From Blastopirellula retiformator (GTDB lineage Bacteria > Planctomycetota > Planctomycetia > Pirellulales > Pirellulaceae), in assembly GCF_007859755.1 (NCBI RefSeq), contig NZ_SJPF01000002.1, positions 515,729 to 579,728 on the forward strand: a stretch of 64,000 nt of DNA. Direction: 5' to 3'. The notes beneath the pieces were generated by a model. The model saw only the letters and a program-made list of their open reading frames with translations, was not told the DNA's origin and ran no database searches. The stretch's first letter is position 1; each line of letters starts with the position of its first letter. Positions 36,093 through 44,353 of this stretch are shown here, one piece after another. The position numbers and the translations under genes are program-made.

Positions 36093-36953
36093 ATGCGTAA
36101 CCTTCTCCTCTTCGCCACCCTCGGCCTGTTGGTTGGCCTGACTTCGTCGCCGGCCCGCGCCGATCAGCCGCAGTCAGCCAAGCTGACGATGGTGGTGATG
36201 GATCCGCTCGCCGCTCCCCTTTCCTGCCCTTGCGTTGAAGGTTACGCCCAGCGGCAGTACGAAGCCCTGCAGGCGTTCCTTGAAAAGAAGTTAAGCCGCC
36301 CGGTCGAGCTTCATTTCGCGCCGACCCTGTCGGTGTTGAAGAAGGACGGCGTTGCCCTCGATTCGGTTGACCTGATCATCGGCAAGGATTCGGTCGTGCG
36401 GTACGAAGGGAAACAGGGAAAGATCGACGTTACGGCGCTGGCTCGGCTGACCGACAAAGAGGGCTCAACCACACAGTACGGCATGATCGTGGTCCCCAAA
36501 GACGACCCCGCTCAAACGGCTGGCGACCTGGCTGGCTATCACGTGATCTTCGGCGATGTCGACGCCGCCGAGAAGCATCAGGCCGCCATCGACCTGCTGA
36601 CCGCCGCCGGCGTGAAACTGCCGGAGAAATTGGAAGTCTCGGCCGCGTGCAGCGATGGCGCCTGTAAGATATTGGAACTGGACGGTAAGTCGGCCGCGGT
36701 CATCTCCAGCTACGCGGCGCCGCTATTGGAAGGTTGCGGCACGATTAAGAAGGGCGAGCTGCGCATCGTCGCTAAAACGAAGGAAGTGCCGTTCGTCACC
36801 GCCTTCGCCACCGGGCATCTCACTGCGGCCGAACAGGGAGAACTCGGCCAAGCCTTGGCCGAAGTAGTCAAGAATCCCGAACTGTGCGGCCAGCTGGAGT
36901 CGCTGATCGGCTTCATGCCGATCGACGCGCAGGATGCTGTAAAAAAAAAGTAA
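36093..36953 (+). CDS. secreted PhnD-like substrate-binding-domain protein (zero-frame product)
   Basis: A 286-residue protein with signal peptide MRNLLLFATLGLLVGLTSS and cleavage after ARA. It resembles the phosphate/phosphonate/transferrin-type (PhnD/SsuA) binding fold: MVVMDPLAAPL, then SVDLIIGKDSVVRY, YGMIVVPKDDP, VIFGDVDAAEKHQAAIDLL and TAFATGHLTAAEQGEL. A CPCVEGYAQRQY segment near the start holds two cysteines. No transporter genes are nearby. The frame ends in GTA AAA AAA AAG TAA, a perfect A9-G slippery site followed by a stop, and the next frame continues into a propeller. The protein may therefore also exist as a 676-residue fusion. Confidence 0.85.
   Translation: MRNLLLFATLGLLVGLTSSPARADQPQSAKLTMVVMDPLAAPLSCPCVEGYAQRQYEALQAFLEKKLSRPVELHFAPTLSVLKKDGVALDSVDLIIGKDSVVRYEGKQGKIDVTALARLTDKEGSTTQYGMIVVPKDDPAQTAGDLAGYHVIFGDVDAAEKHQAAIDLLTAAGVKLPEKLEVSAACSDGACKILELDGKSAAVISSYAAPLLEGCGTIKKGELRIVAKTKEVPFVTAFATGHLTAAEQGELGQALAEVVKNPELCGQLESLIGFMPIDAQDAVKKK
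36941..36953 (+). other. candidate programmed frameshift site (A9-G then stop)
   Basis: Nine A residues (36941-36949), then G and the zero-frame TAA. The zero-frame codons AAA AAG after an A match the dnaX heptamer A AAA AAG. A -1 slip, or an extra A added by the polymerase, joins the PhnD-like frame to the frame that begins GTA at 36950. A short CGCGG / CCGCG stem lies about 35 bases downstream. Confidence 0.6.
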
Positions 36954-38122
36954 TCGCTAACTTCGCCCCTGCGTGGAATCAGTGGCGCGGCCCTGACCGC
37001 GACGGGCGGTATCCGCAGCTTCCCAAGTCGCTGGCCGCCGCTCCCCAGCAACTGTGGCGGATCGACGTGGCGAGCGGCGGACTGGGCGGGCTGGCCGCCA
37101 ACGACAAGTACGTGTTGGTCAGCCATCGCGACTTTGATGATTTTCAAGACGTCTTCCAATGTCGGGACGCCGCCACCGGCAAATCGCTCTGGACGCTCGA
37201 ATATCTGGCGATTGACTCGCTCGACTATGGGCAATCTTCAAGAGCGACGCCAACCATCGTCAGCGACGCGGCGATCTTGCTGGGCGCCATGGGCGACTTG
37301 CACTGCGTGAATCTCGCCGATGGCGCCATTCGCTGGAAGACCAACCTCCGCTCGCAGTTCTCGGTGACGGCCGAGTTACCGTGGGGCTACTGCGGATCTC
37401 CCTTGGTGGTTGGAGATAAGGTCATCGCTCAGGCCGGCGGGGCCGAAGCTTCGCTGGTCGCCTTCTATCTGTCCGATGGTAAGCTCGCCTGGAAGTCAGC
37501 CGGTTCGGCCCCTAGTTACGGCTCGCTGATCGTGGCCGAACTGGGCGGCAAGCGGCAGATTGTTGGGCACGACGTCGACTCGCTGGGTGGCTGGGACGTT
37601 GAAACCGGCAAACGCCTCTGGACCTACAAGCCGCCGCTGGCGGGCGACTTCAACGTGCCGACGCCGCTGGTGATCGACGACAAGCTGTTGATCGTCACCG
37701 AAAACAACGGCGCCCGGCTTTTCGCCTTTCAAGACGACGGCACGATCGACCCAACCCCGGTGATGGAAAACCAGAAGCTGACGCCCGACATGAGTTCGCC
37801 GGTCGTCGTCGGCGACAAGGTCTTTTGCGTCGACAAGTTTCTCTATTGTCTCGACTTAAAGAACGATCTCGACGAAATGTACCGCCAGCGCGATCCCGCC
37901 TTGGGCGACTATGGCGCGATCATCGCCGATCAGGATCGTCTGCTGGTGATCGGCAATGGCGACCTGCTGCTGGTCGACGCGAAGGCGGACAAGTTTACGC
38001 TGCTTTCGCGGCAGAAGTTCAGCGAGGAGAAGATGGAGATTTTCTCTCACCCGGCGCTGGTTGGCGATCGGCTTTTTTTGCGCGATGAGGCGACGATCTA
38101 CTGCTGGTCGCTGGGCGAATAG
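36950..38122 (+). CDS. PQQ-type beta-propeller domain, no start codon of its own
   Basis: About 390 codons in the -1 frame relative to the PhnD-like gene. It opens VIANFAPAWNQWRGPDRDGRYP, the usual first blade of PQQ-binding-like (BamB-type) propellers. Blade signatures recur: AATGKSLWTLEY, LADGAIRWKTN, LSDGKLAWKSAG, VETGKRLWTYK. There is no signal peptide, no start codon close to the first blade and no ribosome site. The only upstream in-frame ATG (36884) lies inside the PhnD-like gene. Expression as the C-terminal part of a fusion is most likely; a sequencing error in the A run is the alternative. Confidence 0.8.
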   Translation, partial: VIANFAPAWNQWRGPDRDGRYPQLPKSLAAAPQQLWRIDVASGGLGGLAANDKYVLVSHRDFDDFQDVFQCRDAATGKSLWTLEYLAIDSLDYGQSSRATPTIVSDAAILLGAMGDLHCVNLADGAIRWKTNLRSQFSVTAELPWGYCGSPLVVGDKVIAQAGGAEASLVAFYLSDGKLAWKSAGSAPSYGSLIVAELGGKRQIVGHDVDSLGGWDVETGKRLWTYKPPLAGDFNVPTPLVIDDKLLIVTENNGARLFAFQDDGTIDPTPVMENQKLTPDMSSPVVVGDKVFCVDKFLYCLDLKNDLDEMYRQRDPALGDYGAIIADQDRLLVIGNGDLLLVDAKADKFTLLSRQKFSEEKMEIFSHPALVGDRLFLRDEATIYCWSLGE

Positions 38123-38130
38123 ATATCGCG

Positions 38131-39141
38131 TTACTCGTCGGTCTTGTTTGTCGGCACATCCCAACGCTCGAGCCGAATTCGGTTCGGTTCGACGTCAACG
38201 CATCGGACGAGCCCGGTAACTGGCGGTGAGGGCCAACAGTCGAACCGCCGCAGCGGCGTAGGGACCGCTTCGCCGGTGTCGAGTCGATACGCGGCGATCG
38301 GCTTATATCGCAACTGCAGCGTGCCAGGCGTTATCGCCAGCGTCTCCAATTTTGGCATCTGCTTGAATTCGCAGACGCATTCCTCGGTAATTTGCGTGCC
38401 ATGGATTGTGACCATTCCCAATGCGGGCGCGTTGGTCAATTGCCGAAAGCCTCGATTGGTAATCGACGGCGCTTCGACGATCTGCAGAAATCGAATCGTC
38501 TTGATTTCACTTAGCGACTTCATGCCCTGATCCGTGGTTGGCCCTGAGACGATCGTGACGCGCGCCATCTGCACGGCGTGCGGCAGTTCCGCCAAGACCT
38601 CATCCGCAGCCGCCGCTCCGCGAAGCTCCAAATACAGGAGAGACTCACAGGACAACAGACGGCGCATCTGCTGCGGCGTTATCTCCGAACAATCGAGCGT
38701 CAATTGATACAAGTGCGGCAATTGGGCGACGCTATCGATTAACTGGTCGCCTTGCGGTCCGGCAGGCAATGACAACGTGTCGAGCTGCGTTAACTGCCCC
38801 AGCCCCCTGGCGATTGTGCTGGTATCTCTAACCCCGCTCAGATCAACCGAGCTGATCCGTGAAAAAATGTTATCGCCGAATACCGCCCGCATCAGCCATG
38901 GCCCCTTCGGCTCGGTGGAGATGCACGACGCGGCGTAAGCGTTATAGTCGAAGCGGGCCTGACCTCCCGCTTTTCCGACCGCCATCGCGAAGGCGGTCTC
39001 GCGCTGAGAGACGTTTATCAAGGCGCCGAGCCAGGCGAGCGGAATCGCCAGCGCGAACACCAAGACCAACATTCCTCGCAGACTAAATCGTAGCCAGCGG
39101 CGCATTGGCGACAAAGCAAGTTTGGTCGATCTATTCGTCAT
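38131..39141 (-). CDS. membrane-anchored leucine-rich-repeat-like protein
   Basis: A 336-residue protein. The N terminus (MRRWLRFSLRGMLVLVFALAIPLAWL) is the RFSLR-membrane-helix pattern frequent in planctomycetes. The rest has weak leucine-rich repeats of about 24 residues, for example LTQLDTLSLPAGPQGDQLI, LPHLYQLTLDCSEITPQQM, IRFLQIVEAPSITNRGFRQL and MPKLETLAI. It is probably a protein-interaction module outside or at the membrane. It converges with the propeller gene, 8 bases apart. Function is unknown. Confidence 0.82.
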   Translation of the reverse strand: MTNRSTKLALSPMRRWLRFSLRGMLVLVFALAIPLAWLGALINVSQRETAFAMAVGKAGGQARFDYNAYAASCISTEPKGPWLMRAVFGDNIFSRISSVDLSGVRDTSTIARGLGQLTQLDTLSLPAGPQGDQLIDSVAQLPHLYQLTLDCSEITPQQMRRLLSCESLLYLELRGAAAADEVLAELPHAVQMARVTIVSGPTTDQGMKSLSEIKTIRFLQIVEAPSITNRGFRQLTNAPALGMVTIHGTQITEECVCEFKQMPKLETLAITPGTLQLRYKPIAAYRLDTGEAVPTPLRRFDCWPSPPVTGLVRCVDVEPNRIRLERWDVPTNKTDE

Positions 39142-39300
39142 CGCAGCGGAGTCCGCAAGAAAGTGAAGCTACCTTTAGAGCGTAACGCACCTTTTGCGTA
39201 GCTGCGAGAAGAAGTCTCGGCAACTGTTCGCCACGTCCGCCGCTCGAATATTGAGACGAAGCAGGCGCCATTTCGGTTTTCTGGATCGTGCAGCGGTATT
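39142..39300. other. spacer upstream of the LRR-like gene
   Basis: This 159-base segment, with the adjoining repeat copy, makes a 331-base gene-free stretch. It holds a small ACGCA / TGCGT hairpin near 39189-39200 and otherwise no recognised feature. It should carry the promoter of the gene starting at 39141. Confidence 0.4.
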
Positions 39301-39450
39301 GCTGCCTGTTGAAAAATGCCATCGTGGCATTTTCCAACCTCGCCAGGCTCAGAGCATAGCTCTTCGCGGCGCGCAAAATAACGACTTACGTCGCTATTTT
39401 GGGATCGCATCCATGCGATCACGCAGTCCGTTGAGAAAATCAACGGACTG
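39301..39450 (-). repeat. five-hairpin 3'-end repeat, copy 2
   Basis: Full-length minus-strand copy, 150 bases, starting 22 bases after the histidine-kinase stop. Stem 1 is a perfect 11-pair version (CAGTCCGTTGA / TCAACGGACTG). Stem 5 carries a G-U pair (TTGG.../...TCAA) where copy 1 has G-C and copy 3 has A-U. Between the kinase stop and this copy is CTAGAGCGGTTTTCTTCAAT, the tip of the palindromic element at 3915. Confidence 0.88.
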
Positions 39451-39472
39451 CTAAAGATTGAAGAAAACCGCT

Positions 39473-40978
39473 CTAGTGCCCTTTCGCCGCCTGCTTCGCC
39501 GATTCACCAACCGTTTCTTCTCCCACTTCCCCGTATTGATCCTCGGAGCGAAGATCGTGCAACGGCAACGTGATCCGAAAGGTGGCCCCTTCGCCGGGGG
39601 CGCTTTCGACTTTGATCTCGCCATTGTGGGAGTGAATCACAGCGGCGCAGATGCTGAGCCCCAGGCCGGTCCCTTGCGTCGGTTCTCCCGGCACGCGATG
39701 ACCATCGCCGCGGAAGAACCGTTCGAACACCTTGTCGTGCTCCTCTGTCGGGATGCCATAGCCGTTGTCGGCGATCGCCAATTCGACCGTTGACTGATCG
39801 GCCGAGCGGCGGAGCGTGACGTCAATGCCGCCACCTTCCGGCGTGAACTTGACCGCGTTGTCGAGCAGATTGTTGACCACCTGCCGCAGATGCTCGACGT
39901 TGCCTTTCACCCAGCTTGGCTGCAGTTTGGCATGCAAGGCAAGCCCGTTTTCTTCGGCCACTCCGCGAAACATCTCCACCGAGCGCTGCACCGCCTGGTC
40001 GAGCGAAATCGGATGCAGATGAATGAAGTGGCGATCCGATTCGGTTTCGGAAAGAAGCAGCAGCTGGTTGACGAGATTCTCGAGATGATCGTTCTCTTCG
40101 ATCAATTCGCCCAGCAGCTCTTGATAGTCCTCGACGCTGCGCGGTTCGTTCAGCGTCACTTCGATACTGCTGCGAATCGCGGCCAACGGGGTCCGCAGTT
40201 CGTGCGCCGCGTTGGCCAGCAAGTCTTGCTTACGCGAGACATGGACGGCGATTCGGTCGAGCAAACCATTGATCGTCGCGGCCAACTGATCCAGTTCGTC
40301 GCCGGTGCCGCGCCACGGCAGACGCTCTTCAAGATGACTGGGCCGCAATCGCGCCGAAGCGTGAATCATGTCCGATAACGGTTCGGTCGCCCGGCCGGCG
40401 AGCCAATAGCCGCACATCGGCGCCAGCAACAACACCAGGCCCGAAGCCCCCAGCACTTGTCGATCGACCCGCGCCAGATCGTCCCAGATCGACCGCAAGC
40501 TGGTTCCCAAGCGAACCGCAGCGATCCCTGCCGACGGTTTCTCTAGCCTGTGCTGGATGAACCGAATCGCGTCGACCTCGGTCGGCCGCGACTCGGCAAG
40601 CTTCTCGGGATAATCGATCGCTTCGTCGGGCGCCTTAGCGCTGGACCAGACGACCTTCCCCTCTTGATCCAGGAACGCCACAAACCAGCCGTGTTGGATA
40701 TGCCCTTCGGCATGCTGCTCGAGCGTCTGATACATGTCGGGCAGGTCGACGGGACGCTCCTCGAGCATCAACACGATTTGCCGCATGTCTTCCGCTAGCA
40801 GCTGATCAACTTCGTGGTAGAGGGCGAAGCGGACTCCTTCTCGCAGTCCCGCTAGCGTAGCGCCGGCGGCCAGGACCACGACGATTGCGTTCCAGACCAT
40901 CAACCGAAAGCGGAGCGTTTGCGACGCCGTTTTCAGCGATTTCCACCGTGCGCCGATCCAGTTTTCATCGGAATTCAT
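39473..40978 (-). CDS. membrane sensor histidine kinase
   Basis: A 501-residue two-helix sensor kinase. Membrane helices are at about 28-44 and 174-194, with a periplasmic sensor between (its family is not recognised). HAMP follows at about 195-247. The H-box is ANAAHELRTPLAAI (His259). The ATPase motifs are NLLDNAVKFTPEGGG (N), IADNGYGIP (G1) and GTGLGLSIC (G2). It is the natural partner of the OmpR-type regulator at 42585-43256, whose gene lies upstream on the same strand but is separated by the oppositely oriented porin gene. Its stop codon is supplied by the repeat tip CTCTAG. Confidence 0.93.
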   Translation of the reverse strand: MNSDENWIGARWKSLKTASQTLRFRLMVWNAIVVVLAAGATLAGLREGVRFALYHEVDQLLAEDMRQIVLMLEERPVDLPDMYQTLEQHAEGHIQHGWFVAFLDQEGKVVWSSAKAPDEAIDYPEKLAESRPTEVDAIRFIQHRLEKPSAGIAAVRLGTSLRSIWDDLARVDRQVLGASGLVLLLAPMCGYWLAGRATEPLSDMIHASARLRPSHLEERLPWRGTGDELDQLAATINGLLDRIAVHVSRKQDLLANAAHELRTPLAAIRSSIEVTLNEPRSVEDYQELLGELIEENDHLENLVNQLLLLSETESDRHFIHLHPISLDQAVQRSVEMFRGVAEENGLALHAKLQPSWVKGNVEHLRQVVNNLLDNAVKFTPEGGGIDVTLRRSADQSTVELAIADNGYGIPTEEHDKVFERFFRGDGHRVPGEPTQGTGLGLSICAAVIHSHNGEIKVESAPGEGATFRITLPLHDLRSEDQYGEVGEETVGESAKQAAKGH

Positions 40979-41057
40979 ACTTCACCTTCGGCGTGTTCGC
41001 CCTTGCCTACCCGCGATGCCAGCATGATAGCTGCAGTCTAAACGGGGTAACACAGAG

Positions 41058-41083
41058 ACCTTAAGGTATTTTAATACTTGACT
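41058..41083 (+). promoter_or_regulatory. possible operator/promoter upstream of the porin
   Basis: ACCTTAAGGT is a perfect 10-base palindrome and is followed at once by TTTTAATACTT. Together they give two TTAA half-sites, as bound by some OmpR-type regulators such as PmrA or QseB, although the spacing is one base short. A TTGACT (-35-like) begins at 41078, but the -10 is poor. Binding by the neighbouring regulator is a guess. Confidence 0.3.
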
Positions 41084-41159
41084 TTGGTAAATGCGCAAGC
41101 CGATGAAAGTGGAGCACCCCCCAACATCGTGAACGATCTATTGTTTTGGAGTAAACCTC

Positions 41160-42572
41160 ATGACTTGCCGGATAGCGACTCTGTTTGTGCTGGTCGCAAC
41201 CGCCATCGCGGCTCCCCGACTCTACGGTCAAGAAACCGATGTCGAGCGGCGTCTGTTGATGATGGAAAACGAGATTGAACTGTTGCGGAGCCAGCTTTCG
41301 GCGGTCAAGTCGGTCGGTCCGACCTACCAGGAAGCAGGCTACGGGATCCCGGCGCAAGAGGCGGGCATGGTGATCAACACCAACGCCGGTTTTCCCCCCT
41401 GCCCTCCGGCCGGTCCCGTTTATCCAACGGTCAAAGTGAGCGGCTTCTTTCACCTCGACACCGACTGGTTCGATCAAAACCAGGCGAACCTCGATACGGT
41501 CGGCGACATACAGAACAGCGACGGTTTTCGCCGAGCCCGTCTCGCCGCTAAGGGCAAAGTCGCCGACAACGTCAGCTACATCATGGAGTACGACTTTGCG
41601 ATCAGTCAGGCGCGGTTTGTCGACGTCTGGCTGCAGTTTGAAGAGGTCGCCATGCTGGGGACCGTACGCATCGGTCGCTGGCGACAGCCGTTCGGCATGG
41701 ACGAGCTGACCAGCGTTCGCGAGATCCCCTTTCTGGAACGCTCGCTCATCTTCTCGATGGCGCCCTTCCGCCAGACCGGTATCGGCTTTTTTAACAACAA
41801 CGAAGCCGAGGACATGACCTGGGCGGCGTCGGTGATTCGCTACCCGAGCGATTCGTTCGGCAACGTCGGCGGCGATAACGGCGGATACGGCTTTGTCGGT
41901 CGTTACACGATTCTGCCGTTCTATCAAGACGACGGCGAACGGTTGCTTCACCTGGGCGCCGACTATTATTTTGTCGACCCGGCGATGAATGAGGCGGGCT
42001 TCGCGTCGCAGCCTGAAATTCAAATCGTCGACAGCGCCGGGAACATTCCAACGATCCTGTCGAGCGTGCCGCCGTTTATCAACACCGGCACCGTCCCGAC
42101 CAACAACATCAGTTCGTACCGCCTGGAAGCGGCGGCCGCGTGGGGGCGACTGTACGTGCAGTCCGAAGCGCAGTGGCTGCAGTTGGATCAGATTGGCGGA
42201 ACCAACGAAACGATCGAAGGCGCCTACATTCAGTTTCGCTATGTGCTGACTGGCGAGAAGCTGCCGTACGATCGGAAGACGGGCGTCTTTAAGACGATCA
42301 CGCCGTTTCATGACGTCAAGCCGTGCTACGGCGGCATCGGGGCTTGGGAAGCGACCGCGCGCTGGTCGTACGCCGACTTCAACGGCGCGTGGCTCGGCAA
42401 TCCGGCGACGCATCCAGGCCGTCAGTTGAACGACTTGACGCTCGGCATGAACTGGTACGTCAATAAGTTCACCAAGTTCCAGTTCAACTACATCCATGCG
42501 ATGTTGAACGATCCGACGATTGGCGAAAGCAATGCAAACATCTTCGCGGCTCGTTGTCAGTTGCAATTCTAG
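41160..42572 (+). CDS. OprP/OprO-type outer-membrane porin
   Basis: A 470-residue outer-membrane protein. The signal peptide is MTCRIATLFVLVATAIAAPRLYG, and a short coiled coil (DVERRLLMMENEIELLRSQL) follows. Family blocks are SGFFHLDTDWF, RRARLAAKGKVADNVSYIMEYDF and VRIGRWRQPFGMDELTSVREIPFLERS, with the aromatic C-terminal strand ending in Phe. GGAG lies nine bases before the ATG. OprP-type porins pass anions such as phosphate or pyrophosphate; the solute here is unknown. It lies between, and opposite to, the kinase and regulator genes. Confidence 0.9.
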   Translation: MTCRIATLFVLVATAIAAPRLYGQETDVERRLLMMENEIELLRSQLSAVKSVGPTYQEAGYGIPAQEAGMVINTNAGFPPCPPAGPVYPTVKVSGFFHLDTDWFDQNQANLDTVGDIQNSDGFRRARLAAKGKVADNVSYIMEYDFAISQARFVDVWLQFEEVAMLGTVRIGRWRQPFGMDELTSVREIPFLERSLIFSMAPFRQTGIGFFNNNEAEDMTWAASVIRYPSDSFGNVGGDNGGYGFVGRYTILPFYQDDGERLLHLGADYYFVDPAMNEAGFASQPEIQIVDSAGNIPTILSSVPPFINTGTVPTNNISSYRLEAAAAWGRLYVQSEAQWLQLDQIGGTNETIEGAYIQFRYVLTGEKLPYDRKTGVFKTITPFHDVKPCYGGIGAWEATARWSYADFNGAWLGNPATHPGRQLNDLTLGMNWYVNKFTKFQFNYIHAMLNDPTIGESNANIFAARCQLQF

Positions 42573-42584
42573 GCGACGTCGGCA

Positions 42585-43256
42585 TCACGACGTTCGCAGC
42601 ACGTAGCCCCGGCCACGGACCGTGTGGATCAGGGGCTCGTCAAAACCGCGATCGACCTTTTGCCGCAGATGGTTGATGTGAACGTCGATGACGTTGGTCA
42701 TCCCGTTCCAGTCTTGTCCCCAGAGATGCTCGTTGAGCATCTTTCGCGATACGATCTGACCGGCGTTGCGCATCAGCAATTCCAGAATGCTAAACTCCGA
42801 AGGCGACAGGTCGATCTCTTTGTCATCGCGCGTCACCTTTCGACTTCCCAGGTCGAGCGCCAGCGGGCCGGCCTCGTAGTTGAGCGCCGGTCTCGGCGTG
42901 GCGCGGCGCCACATGGCGTTCAGCCGGGCCAGTAGCTCGGGAAAGGCGAACGGTTTGACCATGTAGTCGTCGGCGCCATGATCCAGCCCTTGCACGCGAT
43001 CATCGACCGAACCGAGAGCGGTCAAAATCAAGAGCGGAGTGCCGATTCCCTCGTCACGCAGCTTCTGGACGACCTCCAGCCCGCCGATCCCTGGCAGCAT
43101 CAGGTCGAGCAATATGGCGTCAAACTGCTGGGTCCGTGCATACTCCAGCCCCTTCTCACCGCTGCGGGTCCAAGTACATTCGTGCCCGGCCTCGGTCAAA
43201 CCCCGCGACAGCGACTTGCCCAACAGCTGTTCGTCTTCGACCACTAAAATGTGCAT
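42585..43256 (-). CDS. OmpR/PhoB-family response regulator
   Basis: A 223-residue regulator. Its receiver has VVEDE near residue 5, phosphoacceptor Asp51 in LLDLMLPG, Thr in LILTAL and Lys in MVKPF. The winged-helix output has LSPSEFSILELLMRNAG, VIDVHINHLRQKVD and the end IHTVRGRGYVLR. ATG at 43256 gives the normal N terminus. It pairs with the kinase at 39473-40978. The porin between them is the obvious candidate target. It converges with the porin, 12 bases apart. Confidence 0.93.
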   Translation of the reverse strand: MHILVVEDEQLLGKSLSRGLTEAGHECTWTRSGEKGLEYARTQQFDAILLDLMLPGIGGLEVVQKLRDEGIGTPLLILTALGSVDDRVQGLDHGADDYMVKPFAFPELLARLNAMWRRATPRPALNYEAGPLALDLGSRKVTRDDKEIDLSPSEFSILELLMRNAGQIVSRKMLNEHLWGQDWNGMTNVIDVHINHLRQKVDRGFDEPLIHTVRGRGYVLRTS

Positions 43257-43742
43257 TACGGCAATCCAAGCGTCATTTTCAGTTTTCAAGCGGCAGACGA
43301 GCTGCCGCAGCAACCGCTAAATCTACGCACTATTCCGCCGCTGCGCGGGGAACATGAACGTTTTTTAATTCTAGACGTATTTGCACTTTTCGGCATCACC
43401 ACGCAGAATTGCATAACGTTGGAAATGCACAACACCCGCCGCATGAGCAGGCCCCAAAATCGGGCGAAACTATCGCGACGGACGACCCGAAAAAAACATT
43501 CCCACAATGCCAGCCTCCGCACGTGTTCCCGGCATTCCGCACTGGAACAGGACAACAAACCGACTTGCGGACCCCACGATTCACAGTTGATACGCAGCGT
43601 TCCCCAGCACCTGAGCGGCGGCTGCGACTTCGGTCGCATCCAGCCGCCGCACAGGTCTGCTGACGCCGGGAGGGCGTCCGTTTCGCTCGCAGCCGTTTGA
43701 TTTGCAACACCGCCGCAAGAGAGCTTCGCTTCCAGTAACGCC
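43257..43742. other. long intergenic region with a UUCG-capped hairpin
   Basis: 486 bases with no convincing gene in any frame. At 43610-43655 is a very stable stem: CCTG, one unpaired A, GCGGCGGC, one unpaired T, GCGAC, loop TTCG, then GTCGC, a five-base bulge, GCCGCCGC and CAGG. Its TTCG tetraloop is the classic stable RNA loop. It could be a 5' leader or small RNA. The rest is AT-richer with no recognised site. Confidence 0.5.
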
Positions 43743-44141
43743 ATGGCAACGCACCAAGTCGCAATCCCGGTCAATCGCCCTTCGCACCCCCAAGTGGGCG
43801 GCTGCGAAACGTTGACGTCGGATGTGGCGGTGATCGGCATGGCCCTGCTGCGAGGCGATCTGGCTCGCTCATTGGCGATACCGCTGGTCGCGGTGCTGCT
43901 GACCGCGCTGGTTAGCGCCTATTTCTCCCCCAGCGACCGCCAATCCCAAAGTCCGGTGCTGACCGCCGAGGGACAGTTCGACGCCGACTCGGAAGTCGCG
44001 TCTATCTTCCCAGAGGCGACCACGACGTTTCTCTCTCACCTCGCTAACGACGTCGCCTGCTCGGTGCTCTACGAGCGGCAGCAGCACGACGCAACGCTTG
44101 CGGCGACCGCCATTCTGCTTCGCGGTCCGCCGGCGGCATAG
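43743..44141 (+). CDS. small hypothetical membrane protein upstream of sbtA
   Basis: A possible 132-residue protein with one membrane segment (SLAIPLVAVLLTALVSAYF, about residues 43-61). ATG at 43842 (MALLRGDLARS) is an alternative start that leaves only the helix and tail. The family is not recognised. Codon use looks coding but the gene is short. It ends 212 bases before sbtA on the same strand. Confidence 0.45.
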   Translation: MATHQVAIPVNRPSHPQVGGCETLTSDVAVIGMALLRGDLARSLAIPLVAVLLTALVSAYFSPSDRQSQSPVLTAEGQFDADSEVASIFPEATTTFLSHLANDVACSVLYERQQHDATLAATAILLRGPPAA

Positions 44142-44353
44142 GCCCCGTCGCCTTCTCGCCCCAACATGCACATTGAACTTATTTCGTTTTGAAAGTGCGG
44201 CAGTTCTGATTTCTTCTAACCGATCGTCCGCGCGATCGACTTGAACTACACGAGAAATCAATCTGCCGTCAAAGCGAAACCTGGCGTCGACTTTTACGCA
44301 GAAAGTCCGCCTCAATCCATCGATCAACCCCACTCGAGTTTTATAGGTGAAGT

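Noticed and set aside
36093-36953. PhnD-like gene as part of a phosphonate ABC transporter
   Set aside because: No permease or ATPase gene is nearby and the downstream frame is a propeller.
41061-42566. Open frame of 501 codons antisense to the porin
   Set aside because: Shadow of the porin; no family pattern, Arg/Asp-rich composition typical of antisense reading.
43286-43840. Possible 184-codon minus-strand gene in the spacer near 43.5 kb
   Set aside because: Unusual Cys/Trp/Arg composition, no ribosome site and no family; it also covers the structured hairpin.
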